Below, in pieces: positions 6,785 through 14,449 of a stretch of 14,613 bases of DNA (the stretch's first letter is position 1; each line of letters begins with the position of its first letter). A program made the position numbers and the translations under genes. Below the pieces are notes generated by a model. The model saw only the letters and a list, made by a program, of their open reading frames with translations. It searched no databases and was not told the origin of the DNA. This DNA is from JAJYSO01 sp964495935 (lineage in GTDB: Bacteria > Bacteroidota > Bacteroidia > Flavobacteriales > Flavobacteriaceae): NCBI GenBank assembly GCA_964495935.1, contig CAZBXQ010000076.1:1-14613 (forward strand), given 5' to 3'.

Positions 6785-6946
6785 GTCATCCCGACGAAGG
6801 AGGAATCTTTTTCCGGTTCATGGATTAAGATCTCTCACTGCATTCGAAATACCATTTTTAGGAGAATACCCATCCAAATTATATCCGATCTTTAAAAATC
6901 ACAACCAACTAATTATCAGTTGATTATGCAAGTGGTTAGATAAGAT
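6785..6946. repeat. Diverged palindromic repeat, copy 2
   Basis: Begins with GTCATCCCGACGAAGG, shares GGAGGAATCTTTTT and later AAGATCTCTCACTGC (imperfect hairpin), and ends GGTTAGATAAGAT. It is the partner of 1-160. It follows repeat copy D without a gap, so the two repeat types form one compound block. Confidence 0.6.
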
Positions 6947-7470
6947 CATTCACCAATTCATAAATGCGTAAAACAGAATTCGTGCTATTTTATTCATTAT
7001 AAACATGTTAGAATGGAAAATAGTAACAGAGGTTATTTAAACTTTCAAAAATTGGCTGCAAAATGACCTTATTGCCCCAGATTTAGTCTTTTTTTCGACC
7101 GTAGCTATGGCTATGCTCTACAAAAAAGCCGTCATCTGGAACAATAATCTCTATTTTTCGCTTCAATCCCAAAAGTTTAAACCACCTCACAAAATACTAT
7201 GTTTATTGCGAAATTGTATTCCGGTTTAATTTTGGGCGCTTCTGCGTTGCGGAATCCTTGAAATAACCCACTATTCCTGCGGATCCTGACGCACTTCGGC
7301 GGAGCTCAGCATATCACCATAAATCTCCACAAAATTAAATTCATGAATTAAGCAGGCTAAGAGAGTCAACTATTTATTCTTAGGCACAATATGAAGTAAT
7401 TAATATTTATCTCTGTTTTCAAAATAAATTTTTGAAAGGCTTACTTTTATATTGCAATCGGTCATTTTCC
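6947..7470. other. Gene-free region with stem at 7077-7139
   Basis: No supportable gene. The main structure is CCAGAT (7077-7082) with ATCTGG (7134-7139), followed inwards on each side by six unpaired bases and then T7 (7089-7095) with A6 (7122-7127), and inside that GTAG with CTAC. Further right, 7235-7310 holds GGAAT/ATTCC and CTGA/TCAG pairs, resembling a decayed dispersed palindrome. No clear intrinsic terminator is seen downstream of the efflux operon, which ends at 7471. Confidence 0.5.
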
Positions 7471-8898
7471 TTAGCGCCATCCTCCTCCCAAAGCACGATA
7501 CAATTCTACCATACTGGTAAGTTGGGCAACATGTTCATCAATCACCGCTAAACTGGCATTTAATACGCTTTCCTGAGCCGTCAAAACTTCAAGATAGCTG
7601 AAATTATTATACCCGGCTTCAAGGAGTGCTTGTGAATCCTCAACTGCATTTTGCAATAATTCACGCTGATTTCGGCGAATCTCCACTTTATCGGTAGCTG
7701 CCTGATAGTCGTAAAGGGCGTCGGAAACTTCCTTACTGGCCCGGATAAGCGCATCTCGGTAATTCAATCGCGCTTGTTCTTGTTCCAACCGGGACACTTC
7801 ATAATTTGTTTTCAATGCCCTCCCATTAAAAATAGGAGCCGTAATTCCGGCCAGCAAGCTGCCCGTCAAGGACTGCCCGTCAAACAGTTTTTTGAGTCGT
7901 ATGGACTCCAAACCGCCACTTAATCCAATAGTAAAAGCGGGGTATAATTGAGCTTTGGCCACATTAGTGAGTTCAAAGGCCTGTCGGTAGCCGGCTTCAG
8001 CTGCCAAGACATCGGGACGATTTTGTAACAATTGCAGGGGCACTCCCAATCGATACTCGGTCGTAATCTCCTGATCCCGCAAATCTGATCGCTCAATACG
8101 GTGGGGTTCATCCCCCATGAGAATACTCATTGTATTTTCCAAAATCCGAGATTGTGTTTGCAAATCAATCAGGATGGCCTTTGCATCGAGGTATTGCGCC
8201 TCGGTTTGCTGGACAGCCGTAGAGGTGATTGTCCCGGTACCGGCTTCTTTTAGTGCCTGAGTAGTTTCCATACTCCGTTTCCGGATCTCCATCGTTTCCC
8301 GGGTTACGTCAATCTGTTCATCCAAGGCCATCAACTGATAATAAGCGGTTGCGATCCTCGCAATCAATTCCGTTTTAACGGCCTGATGGGCGGCAACCGT
8401 TTGCAAGTAAGAAGCGTCAAAAGCGCGCTTCTGGCTTCTGATTTTTCCCCATATATCAGCCTCCCACGAAAGGTTGGCTCCCAGTTGATAAATATTAATA
8501 TGGTCTCCTTTCATCGTCATTCCCTGCGTTCCGTTCTTTGAAGGATAGTTCCGAGTCGCACTGGCATCGGCGTTCAGCACGGGAAGAAACCCGGCTTTTC
8601 CTTGCTTGACAAAAGCCTCCGCCGCGGCTATTTGCTGTACCGCCTTCCGGATATCGATGTTATTCGTCAGGGCCTTTTCTATATAGCCTTGTAATAAAGA
8701 ATCGGTAAATAACTCTCGCCAGGACCAGTCGGCCATTGATAGGCTGTCGGTAGGAATCTGATCCGTTCGGAAATGATCCTCCTGAACAATATCTTCGGGT
8801 GCCTCATAGTCTTTCGCCACAAAACACGATTGTAAAAACAAGGCCATTAAGGCTACACTTACTAATTTTAAACTGTTTTTCATAACCTTTTTATTCAT
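7471..8898 (-). CDS. Outer-membrane efflux channel lipoprotein (TolC/OprM/NodT type)
   Basis: Forms the trimeric outer-membrane duct of the tripartite pump. From the ATG at 8898 it has 475 residues, with a lipoprotein signal ending in LFLQSC (Cys25), which implies lipidation as in OprM. The body carries two OEP-type repeats of long helices and short strands. Typical features are WRELFTDSLLQGYIEKALTNN near the start, LSWEADIWGK around 150, the second repeat beginning near NRPDVLAAEAGYRQA, and the closing VELYRALGGGW. Last gene of the four-gene operon. The ATG at 8898 overlaps the RND stop codon (ATGAATAA), giving an eight-base overlap and translational coupling. An alternative ATG at 8883 follows AAAGG by only two bases and would still keep the signal peptide. 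The ATG at 8934 would add residues with no family precedent that I know of. Confidence 0.95.
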   Translation of the reverse strand: MNKKVMKNSLKLVSVALMALFLQSCFVAKDYEAPEDIVQEDHFRTDQIPTDSLSMADWSWRELFTDSLLQGYIEKALTNNIDIRKAVQQIAAAEAFVKQGKAGFLPVLNADASATRNYPSKNGTQGMTMKGDHINIYQLGANLSWEADIWGKIRSQKRAFDASYLQTVAAHQAVKTELIARIATAYYQLMALDEQIDVTRETMEIRKRSMETTQALKEAGTGTITSTAVQQTEAQYLDAKAILIDLQTQSRILENTMSILMGDEPHRIERSDLRDQEITTEYRLGVPLQLLQNRPDVLAAEAGYRQAFELTNVAKAQLYPAFTIGLSGGLESIRLKKLFDGQSLTGSLLAGITAPIFNGRALKTNYEVSRLEQEQARLNYRDALIRASKEVSDALYDYQAATDKVEIRRNQRELLQNAVEDSQALLEAGYNNFSYLEVLTAQESVLNASLAVIDEHVAQLTSMVELYRALGGGWR

Positions 8899-11800
8899 CA
8901 ATTTTAGCATTGTTTTCAACCTCATCAGGATCAAAAGGCAGACCGGTAATCTTCTCTTGAACCCATTGGAAGAAAATATACAGTGTCGGGATTATAAAGA
9001 CTCCCAAGAGTGTTCCGATGAGCAATCCTCCAACCGCTCCCGTACCAATAGCACGGTTTCCAACCGCTCCCACTCCGGTCGCCACAACGAGTGGCATCAA
9101 TCCAAAAATAAAGGCAAAAGCCGTCATCAAGATTGGCCGGAGCCGCACTTTGGCCCCATCAATTGCCGAATCGAAGATACTTTCCCCCATCCGCCGCCGC
9201 TGAATGGCAAATTCCACAATCAAAATCGCATTTTTGGCCAGCAATCCTATCAACATAATCAAAGCAATCTGGAAGTAGATGCTGTTCTCGACCCCCAGCA
9301 ACATAGCACTGAGATAAGCTCCGAAAATACCCAAAGGAACGGAGAAAAGAATCGAGAAAGGCAACAAGTAGCTCTCGTATTGAGCCGCCAAGAAAAAGTA
9401 AACAAACACCACCACCAAGAGGAAAACGATTCCCGTTTGGCCCGCGGCCTTCACCTCTTCCCGGGTTAACCCGGAATAGTCAATATCAAAATTGGCCGGG
9501 AAATCTGCAGCCACTTCCTGAATGGCACGAATGGCATCACCCGAGCTATAACCGGCATTAGCCGCCCCCGTTATCTTAGTCGAGTTAAACAGGTTAAATC
9601 GATCTACCGATTGGGGTCCGGTAGTTTCCCTCAAGGTCACAAATTGCGATACCGGTGCCATTTCCCCGGTATTGGTTTTAACATACATCCTATTCAAATC
9701 ATCCTGATTCACACGATCCTCAGGTTTGGCTTGAACATATACTTTATTCTGTTTTCCAAACAGTGAGAAATCGGCCGTATAAATGCCCCCTATATACCCT
9801 TGTAAAGTCCGAAAAATAGAATTAATACTAACCCCGGCTTCTTTGGCTACCGGAACGTTTATATCCATTTGAAATTGAGGGTATTCCGTACTAAAGGTAG
9901 AAGAAGCATATTGAATCTCCGGACGTTGATTCAGGGCTCTCAAAAAGTTTTTGTTCTGCTCGTCCAAATCGGCAAAACTCCCTCCGGATCGATCTTGCAG
10001 GTTTACTTCAAAACCTCCCGAGGCTCCATAGCCCGGGATACTGGGAGGGGCAAAAAAGAGGATATTGGCTCCTCCGGGAACTGTCGCGGCCACTCCAAAA
10101 AGTTTTTTGGTAATTGCATCTGCCGATAAGGAATCGGCTTTTCGTTCTGACCAATCGTCCAATTTTACAAATCCCAATCCAAAATTACTTCCTTGGCCGC
10201 CGATCAAACTAAATCCGGCTACAGTAGAAATATCGCTAACTCCGGGGACTTGTATCGCTCGATCGTAAATATCCTTTTGCACCTGTGCGGTACGGTCCAG
10301 AGAAGCTCCCACCGGCAATTGAACATCCATAAATAAAATTGCTCGATCTTCATCGGGAATAAATCCGGAAGCCACATTATTTGAAGCCCACCAAATTCCT
10401 AATCCGGACAATACAATGACCAAAGGGGTAATCCATTTATGTTTAAAGATAAAGTGTAAAGAATCTCCATATTTCCGAACCGTAGCTTTAAAAGCGGTAT
10501 TAAACCCGGTATGGAAACGCTGTATCAGATTTCTCTTTTTATTAGGATCTTGAGCCTTATGAGGCTTCAGGAAAACCGCACATAAAGCGGGGCTGAGAGT
10601 CAAGGCGTTAACCGCCGAAATAAAGATGGCAATCATCAAGGTAATCCCAAACTGTTTATAGAATACCCCCGTCGGCCCGGAAATAAAGGTAACCGGAATA
10701 AACACAGCTCCCATAACCAGTGTAATCGAAACAATGGCTCCGGCAATCTCGTGCATGGCTTCTTTGGTTCCTTTCATGACATCCTGCTCCCCGGCATCGA
10801 GTTTGGCATGTACTGCCTCAACAACCACAATCGCATCATCCACCACAATACCAATAGCCAGCACAAGGGCAAAAAGGGTGAGCAAGTTAATCGAGAATCC
10901 AAAAACGTTTAGGAAAAAGAAGGTTCCAATAATCGACACCGGAACCGCTATGGCCGGAATCAAGGTGGAACGTAAATCCTGCAAGAAAATAAAGACGACG
11001 ATAAAAACCAGAATAAAAGCCTCTACAAGGGTATGCACGACCTTGTCAATAGAAGCCTCCAGGAATTCGTTGGTATCAAAAGGAACAAAGAAATGCATGC
11101 CCTCCGGCATTGCTTCCTGGAATTCATCTATACGATCATAAATCTCATGAATAATATCCTGTGCATTGGATCCTTTGGTTTGATAAATAGCCATGGCTAC
11201 ACTGGGGTATCCCTTCGTTCGGGAGGTAACTCCATAATTCTCGGCCCCCAGATCAATATCCGCAACATCCTTCAGGCGTAAATATTCACCATCCCCCAGT
11301 GCTTTAATAATAATATTTCCATATTCTTCGGCTTCATCAAAACGTCCCGAATACCGGATATTATAGGAAAAACTCTCCCCGCTATTCTCACCCAAGGTTC
11401 CCGCCGCAGCTTCCTGGCTTTGTTCGTTGATCGCATTGACTACATCCGAGGGTTCTAATCCATAGGAAACCATCTTATCAGGTTTCATCCAGACCCGCAT
11501 CGAGTAGGTCTTGGAGCTAAATACCTGAGCTTCTCCCACCCCGTTTACCCGCTTTAACTCGGGAACCACATTAATGTTCAAATAATTGGCAATATAGGTT
11601 TCATCATACTCGGGATTGGAACTATAAACCGTGGCAAACATCAGCGCACTGGTTTGCTGTTTCTGCGTGTTCACCCCCGTTTGAATAACCTCTTGGGGTA
11701 AGACTGCATTGGCCAGTGCCACCCGATTTTGAACGTTGACCGCAGCAATGTCTTCGTCATATCCCTGATCAAAATAAACTGTGATTTGTGCCCGGCCACT

Positions 11801-12052
11801 ATTTGAGGCTGTTGAGGTAATATAAGACATTCCCTCCACCCCGTTAATCTGCTCCTCAATCGGGATGATCACACTATTCAGTACGGTCTCGGCATCGGCA
11901 CCCGGATACATCGCCTGTACCCTCACCGTGGGCGGGGCAATATCGGGATACTGAGTAACCGGAAGCGTGGTAATTCCCAAAACCCCGAGGATAACCAGAA
12001 TAATCGATATAACGGTCGAGAGGACCGGGCGTTCAATAAACTTATCTAACAT
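8891..12052 (-). CDS. RND efflux permease, HAE1 family (AcrB-like), of the operon
   Basis: Inner-membrane proton/substrate antiporter of 1053 residues. The topology is the same as in the solitary paralogue: TM1, large periplasmic loop (about 35-335), TM2-6, TM7, second periplasmic loop (about 563-870) and TM8-12. Asp405-Asp406 (GIVVDDAIVVVE) in TM4 and Lys940 (GLLAKNAILIVEFA) in TM10 are present, so the proton relay should work. Relative to the paralogue, the four extra residues fall around 498-508 in the cytoplasmic loop before TM7. The adaptor gene ends 44 bases upstream, and the channel gene overlaps its 3' end. It therefore belongs to a complete adaptor-permease-channel operon. The ATG at 12052 gives the canonical MLDKFIERPVLSTVIS start. 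Substrate range cannot be predicted from sequence alone. Confidence 0.97.
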   Translation of the reverse strand: MLDKFIERPVLSTVISIILVILGVLGITTLPVTQYPDIAPPTVRVQAMYPGADAETVLNSVIIPIEEQINGVEGMSYITSTASNSGRAQITVYFDQGYDEDIAAVNVQNRVALANAVLPQEVIQTGVNTQKQQTSALMFATVYSSNPEYDETYIANYLNINVVPELKRVNGVGEAQVFSSKTYSMRVWMKPDKMVSYGLEPSDVVNAINEQSQEAAAGTLGENSGESFSYNIRYSGRFDEAEEYGNIIIKALGDGEYLRLKDVADIDLGAENYGVTSRTKGYPSVAMAIYQTKGSNAQDIIHEIYDRIDEFQEAMPEGMHFFVPFDTNEFLEASIDKVVHTLVEAFILVFIVVFIFLQDLRSTLIPAIAVPVSIIGTFFFLNVFGFSINLLTLFALVLAIGIVVDDAIVVVEAVHAKLDAGEQDVMKGTKEAMHEIAGAIVSITLVMGAVFIPVTFISGPTGVFYKQFGITLMIAIFISAVNALTLSPALCAVFLKPHKAQDPNKKRNLIQRFHTGFNTAFKATVRKYGDSLHFIFKHKWITPLVIVLSGLGIWWASNNVASGFIPDEDRAILFMDVQLPVGASLDRTAQVQKDIYDRAIQVPGVSDISTVAGFSLIGGQGSNFGLGFVKLDDWSERKADSLSADAITKKLFGVAATVPGGANILFFAPPSIPGYGASGGFEVNLQDRSGGSFADLDEQNKNFLRALNQRPEIQYASSTFSTEYPQFQMDINVPVAKEAGVSINSIFRTLQGYIGGIYTADFSLFGKQNKVYVQAKPEDRVNQDDLNRMYVKTNTGEMAPVSQFVTLRETTGPQSVDRFNLFNSTKITGAANAGYSSGDAIRAIQEVAADFPANFDIDYSGLTREEVKAAGQTGIVFLLVVVFVYFFLAAQYESYLLPFSILFSVPLGIFGAYLSAMLLGVENSIYFQIALIMLIGLLAKNAILIVEFAIQRRRMGESIFDSAIDGAKVRLRPILMTAFAFIFGLMPLVVATGVGAVGNRAIGTGAVGGLLIGTLLGVFIIPTLYIFFQWVQEKITGLPFDPDEVENNAKIDE

Positions 12053-12096
12053 GCTTTTTCTTCTTTTCTTTACACGAATTTCCTATCCTTCTTGTG

Positions 12097-13239
12097 TTAA
12101 TCCCGGAATACCGGTTCCAAAGGCTTGGCAATACTATCAAAAGGCATTTCATGAGGCTCAACCGGCGTTCCGCTCCGCAACTTGTCCACCCCTTCGGCTA
12201 CAATTTCATCGCCTTCTTCAACACCGGAACTCACAACATACAGTTCCTTTGTTCGATCTTTAATCTTAATCTGCTGAAGATGAGCGACCGTAGCAGAATC
12301 TGTTCTTACAATTTTACCAATATAGGTTCGTCCCTGACGTTCAAAAGTGGATTTTTGAGGTACAATGGGCACTCCTTCATTAAGGGTAGGAATACTGATC
12401 TTTCCGGTACTTCCATTGGTCAACATTCCTTCCGGGTTATCAAATACCGCCCGGAAAGATACACTCCCGCTCTTCTTGCCAATTTGAGAGTTGATGGTCT
12501 GAATCGTTCCTTTATGCGGATATTCATCTCCATTGGCCAAGGTAAGTGTGATTTCAGGCATATTTTTTATTTTTTCTGCCTTGGTTTCCCCTTTGGAAGT
12601 CTTTAAGAAATTAAGATAGTCCTTTTCGTTCATCGAGAAATAAGCATACACCTGACTAATATCGGAGATGGTAGTAAGCGGCTGTGAATCGCCGGGACTT
12701 ACCAGATTTCCACGTCGAATCCGAATGGTTCCAACCCATCCGTCAACCGGGCTCTTTACCGTCGCATAGCCGATATTGGCCATAATACTTTGGTAAGAAG
12801 CTTGGGCTTGACTGAGCTTGGCCTCTGCGGTAGCCAGTTGATTCGGGCTTACAATATCTTTTTCCACCAAGGGTTTTAATTGATCCACCTGCACTTGAGC
12901 CGCATTTATATTGGCTTTTGCGGCGTCGGCCTCTTCAGTCAAGGAAGCGGTTTCCAAACGAAATAAAACCTGCCCTCGCCGAACGCGCTGCCCCTCATCC
13001 ACTAATACATCGGTTATATAGCCTGAAATCTTAGGCCGCGCATCACTGTTAATAATCCCCTCTATACTGGTCGGAAAATCCTTATAAGTCGTGACATCCC
13101 GAGCCGGAATTTTTATAGTTGTTACAGGAGTGGGGCCCTGTTGTTGCGGCTGCGCCTGCCCTCCTTCTGGCTTGTTTCCACAGGAAACCAGCGTGAATAT
13201 GGAAATAATAATTCCAAAGGAATAATAGAACTTTTTCAT
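12097..13239 (-). CDS. Periplasmic adaptor (membrane fusion) lipoprotein, AcrA/MexA type
   Basis: Bridges the RND permease and the outer-membrane channel. It has 380 residues. The signal peptide ends in the lipobox LVSC (Cys20), so it is probably anchored to a membrane by lipid. A Gln/Pro-rich linker (21-39) follows. The lipoyl domain is split: the first half around 67-96 (ISGYITDVLVDEGQRVRRGQ) and the second around 160-190 (VKSPVDGWVGTIRIRRGNLV). Between them lies a helical hairpin (about 97-155) with the RLET and VSPNQLATAEAKLSQAQ pattern that contacts the channel. The beta-barrel and membrane-proximal domains occupy about 195-360. It starts 10 bases after the regulator gene and precedes the permease by 44 bases, so co-transcription is very likely. 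A full-length member with no missing domain. Confidence 0.96.
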   Translation of the reverse strand: MKKFYYSFGIIISIFTLVSCGNKPEGGQAQPQQQGPTPVTTIKIPARDVTTYKDFPTSIEGIINSDARPKISGYITDVLVDEGQRVRRGQVLFRLETASLTEEADAAKANINAAQVQVDQLKPLVEKDIVSPNQLATAEAKLSQAQASYQSIMANIGYATVKSPVDGWVGTIRIRRGNLVSPGDSQPLTTISDISQVYAYFSMNEKDYLNFLKTSKGETKAEKIKNMPEITLTLANGDEYPHKGTIQTINSQIGKKSGSVSFRAVFDNPEGMLTNGSTGKISIPTLNEGVPIVPQKSTFERQGRTYIGKIVRTDSATVAHLQQIKIKDRTKELYVVSSGVEEGDEIVAEGVDKLRSGTPVEPHEMPFDSIAKPLEPVFRD

Positions 13240-13249
13240 AGTACAACGT

Positions 13250-13735
13250 CTATACTGTTTTTTCTAATTGATTCATTTTAGTAATGGTGGTCTCCAGATT
13301 GGTATAATGCATTTCTAAATAGTCTTTATACAAGCTCCCAAAGACTCTGTGCTTCTCATATTTCTCCTTGTTATACTCAATATTAAAAGCATCGATCTTT
13401 CGGGCGATTTGTAAATCCTTGGATACCCGATCTCTGTCTTTCTTGAGTTTCACTTTTAAATAATTTTTACTTAATCTAAAGAACCGCTTTCGCTCGCCGG
13501 TTTTTGTGAAATATTCAATACTTCCATTGCTCAACAATAAATTAACATTGGTCGAGACCGAGCTCTTGCTCGCTTTTGATAATTCTACAATTTCATCAAA
13601 AGAATGACCGGCTCGAGGACACAACATTAACAGTGCGTAGATTCTTGCCGCTAAAGGTGGAATCTGACTGGTCCGTTCAAAATGAACTCCGATTTCCTCA
13701 ATTAATTTCTCTTTCAATTCTATTTCTTCCAACAC
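13250..13735 (-). CDS. GbsR/MarR-like transcriptional regulator
   Basis: A 161-residue winged helix-turn-helix protein, probably a dimeric repressor of the efflux operon that it heads. The DNA-binding domain covers about 27-92: PLAARIYALLMLC, then FDEIVELSKASKSSVSTNVNLLLSNGSI (recognition helix around SKSSVSTNVNLL), and the wing EYFTKTGERKRFFRLS. The C-terminal helices (about 93-160, VKLKKDRDRVSKDLQIARKI and onward) should form the dimer and possible ligand-response part. No ATG is available: the frame opens after a stop with GTG at 13735 and TTG at 13732 as the only reasonable starts. The adaptor gene begins 10 bases downstream. An 18-bp imperfect palindrome overlies the promoter at 13775-13792 and is the likely binding site, giving autorepression. 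The family assignment is firm for winged HTH and good for GbsR-like. Activation instead of repression cannot be excluded. Confidence 0.88.
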   Translation of the reverse strand: MLEEIELKEKLIEEIGVHFERTSQIPPLAARIYALLMLCPRAGHSFDEIVELSKASKSSVSTNVNLLLSNGSIEYFTKTGERKRFFRLSKNYLKVKLKKDRDRVSKDLQIARKIDAFNIEYNKEKYEKHRVFGSLYKDYLEMHYTNLETTITKMNQLEKTV

Positions 13736-13760
13736 AAGCAGTTCAAAAAATTAACAGCGG

Positions 13761-13768
13761 CAAAGATA
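13761..13768 (-). promoter_or_regulatory. -7 element TATCTTTG of the efflux operon
   Basis: On the minus strand TATCTTTG is an exact TAnnTTTG match, about 25 bases upstream of the GTG start of the regulator gene. The following bases, GCCGCTGTTAAT, closely resemble those after the -7 element of the OmpH-like gene. The -33 element is not clear. Confidence 0.55.
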
Positions 13769-13774
13769 TACTTA

Positions 13775-13792
13775 GTTCGGAACATTGCGAAC
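13775..13792. promoter_or_regulatory. Candidate operator GTTCGnAAnnTTnCGAAC
   Basis: An 18-bp imperfect palindrome with 14 of 18 positions symmetric: five-base arms GTTCG (13775-13779) and CGAAC (13788-13792), plus AA and TT inside. It begins seven bases upstream of the operon -7 element, in the spacer where a bound dimer would block RNA polymerase. The size and position suit a GbsR/MarR-type dimer, and the regulator gene is the first gene downstream. Confidence 0.6.
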
Positions 13793-13829
13793 CAAACAAA
13801 CTTAAATTTTGTTAAACTTTATCAATAAA

Positions 13830-13852
13830 AAAATCGGCGGTTCGCCGATTTT
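13830..13852 (-). terminator. Intrinsic terminator of the OmpH-like gene
   Basis: Ten-base arms AAAATCGGCG (13830-13839) and CGCCGATTTT (13843-13852) close a three-base loop. On the minus strand the stem is followed by a run of T, about 30 bases after the stop codon of the gene at 13884-14390. It separates that gene from the efflux operon promoter. Confidence 0.85.
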
Positions 13853-13883
13853 CTTTTAGAATATTCTTCTATTGTCCAGCTCG

Positions 13884-14390
13884 TTATTCGTCGTCGCTGT
13901 TCAATTCTTTTAAAACTTGATGAGTAATATCCTTATTATCATCTCCATATAAAAGATTGAAGTCTTTATTCATCCCAAAGACATAGGTGTAATTTTTCCG
14001 CTTGGCAATTTCCTTGACTTTCTTTTTTATGACTCGTTCCAAAGAATCCTGTGCGGCACTCATTTTATCGGCCAGATTGGATTGTTCTTGACGCATGGCA
14101 TTCTGCAATCGTTGTTGCTCCTGAATCAGTTCCGTTTGCCGTTTCTGCGCCTGAGCCTCTCCCATACTCTTGGATTTTTCCTGAAACTCCTCAACTTTCT
14201 TTTGAAATTCCTGTCCCTGTTCCTGAACTTTAGCATCCAGTTTTTGACGTTCCTTAGTAAAACGTTCGGTTACCTTTTTTAAGGATTCAAAATTATCCTG
14301 TAAGGTCTCATTATTGACATAAGCCGTTTTTTCCTGCTGACAGGACAATAGCAATATCCCCCCAAAAAATAAAATTAAAATCTTTTTCAT
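13884..14390 (-). CDS. OmpH/Skp-like periplasmic chaperone, predicted lipoprotein
   Basis: A 168-residue protein of the OmpH (Skp) family, periplasmic holdases that keep unfolded outer-membrane proteins soluble. The signal peptide MKKILILFFGGILLLSC ends in a lipobox with Cys17, so it is probably a lipoprotein, unlike E. coli Skp. A short strand region (about 22-30, TAYVNNETL) corresponds to the trimer body. Residues about 34-125 are a long Gln/Lys/Glu-rich coiled coil, matching the tentacles of Skp. The C-terminal part (KEIAKRKNYTYVFGMNKDFNLLYGDDNKDITHQVLKEL) returns to the body and carries the usual pattern ending in a helix. The ATG at 14390 is preceded by AAAGGA, one of the better ribosome-binding sites in this window. 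The gene is flanked by its own promoter and terminator, hence monocistronic, and shows no sign of belonging to the efflux operon. Confidence 0.9.
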   Translation of the reverse strand: MKKILILFFGGILLLSCQQEKTAYVNNETLQDNFESLKKVTERFTKERQKLDAKVQEQGQEFQKKVEEFQEKSKSMGEAQAQKRQTELIQEQQRLQNAMRQEQSNLADKMSAAQDSLERVIKKKVKEIAKRKNYTYVFGMNKDFNLLYGDDNKDITHQVLKELNSDDE

Positions 14391-14417
14391 AATCCTTTAC
14401 CTATTTATTAACGGCGG

Positions 14418-14449
14418 CAAAAATATAAAAGTTCGGTAATCTATCCCAA
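14418..14449 (-). promoter_or_regulatory. Promoter of the OmpH-like gene
   Basis: On the minus strand a -33 TTG (14449-14447) is followed after 21 bases by the -7 element TATTTTTG (14425-14418), matching the Bacteroidota vegetative pattern of TTG, 19-21 bases, TAnnTTTG. The -7 element lies 27 bases upstream of the ATG. The rest of 14450-14613 shows no gene on either strand. Confidence 0.65.

Noticed and set aside
5186..6789. Integron cassette array (toxin-antitoxin genes between attC-like repeats)
   Set aside because: No integrase and no attC core sites (RYYYAAC/GTTRRRY pairs) are seen; the repeats have internal modules unlike attC.
5186..6789. CRISPR array
   Set aside because: Repeat units are about 190-206 bp, few in number and unevenly spaced, with no uniform spacers and no cas genes.
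5074..6946. Insertion sequence or transposon
   Set aside because: No transposase frame or remnant was found on either strand, and no target-site duplication could be identified.
8957..12606. Open frames of up to 170 residues opposite the operon permease and adaptor
   Set aside because: They are antisense shadows of strongly conserved coding sequence and show low-complexity, non-protein-like composition.
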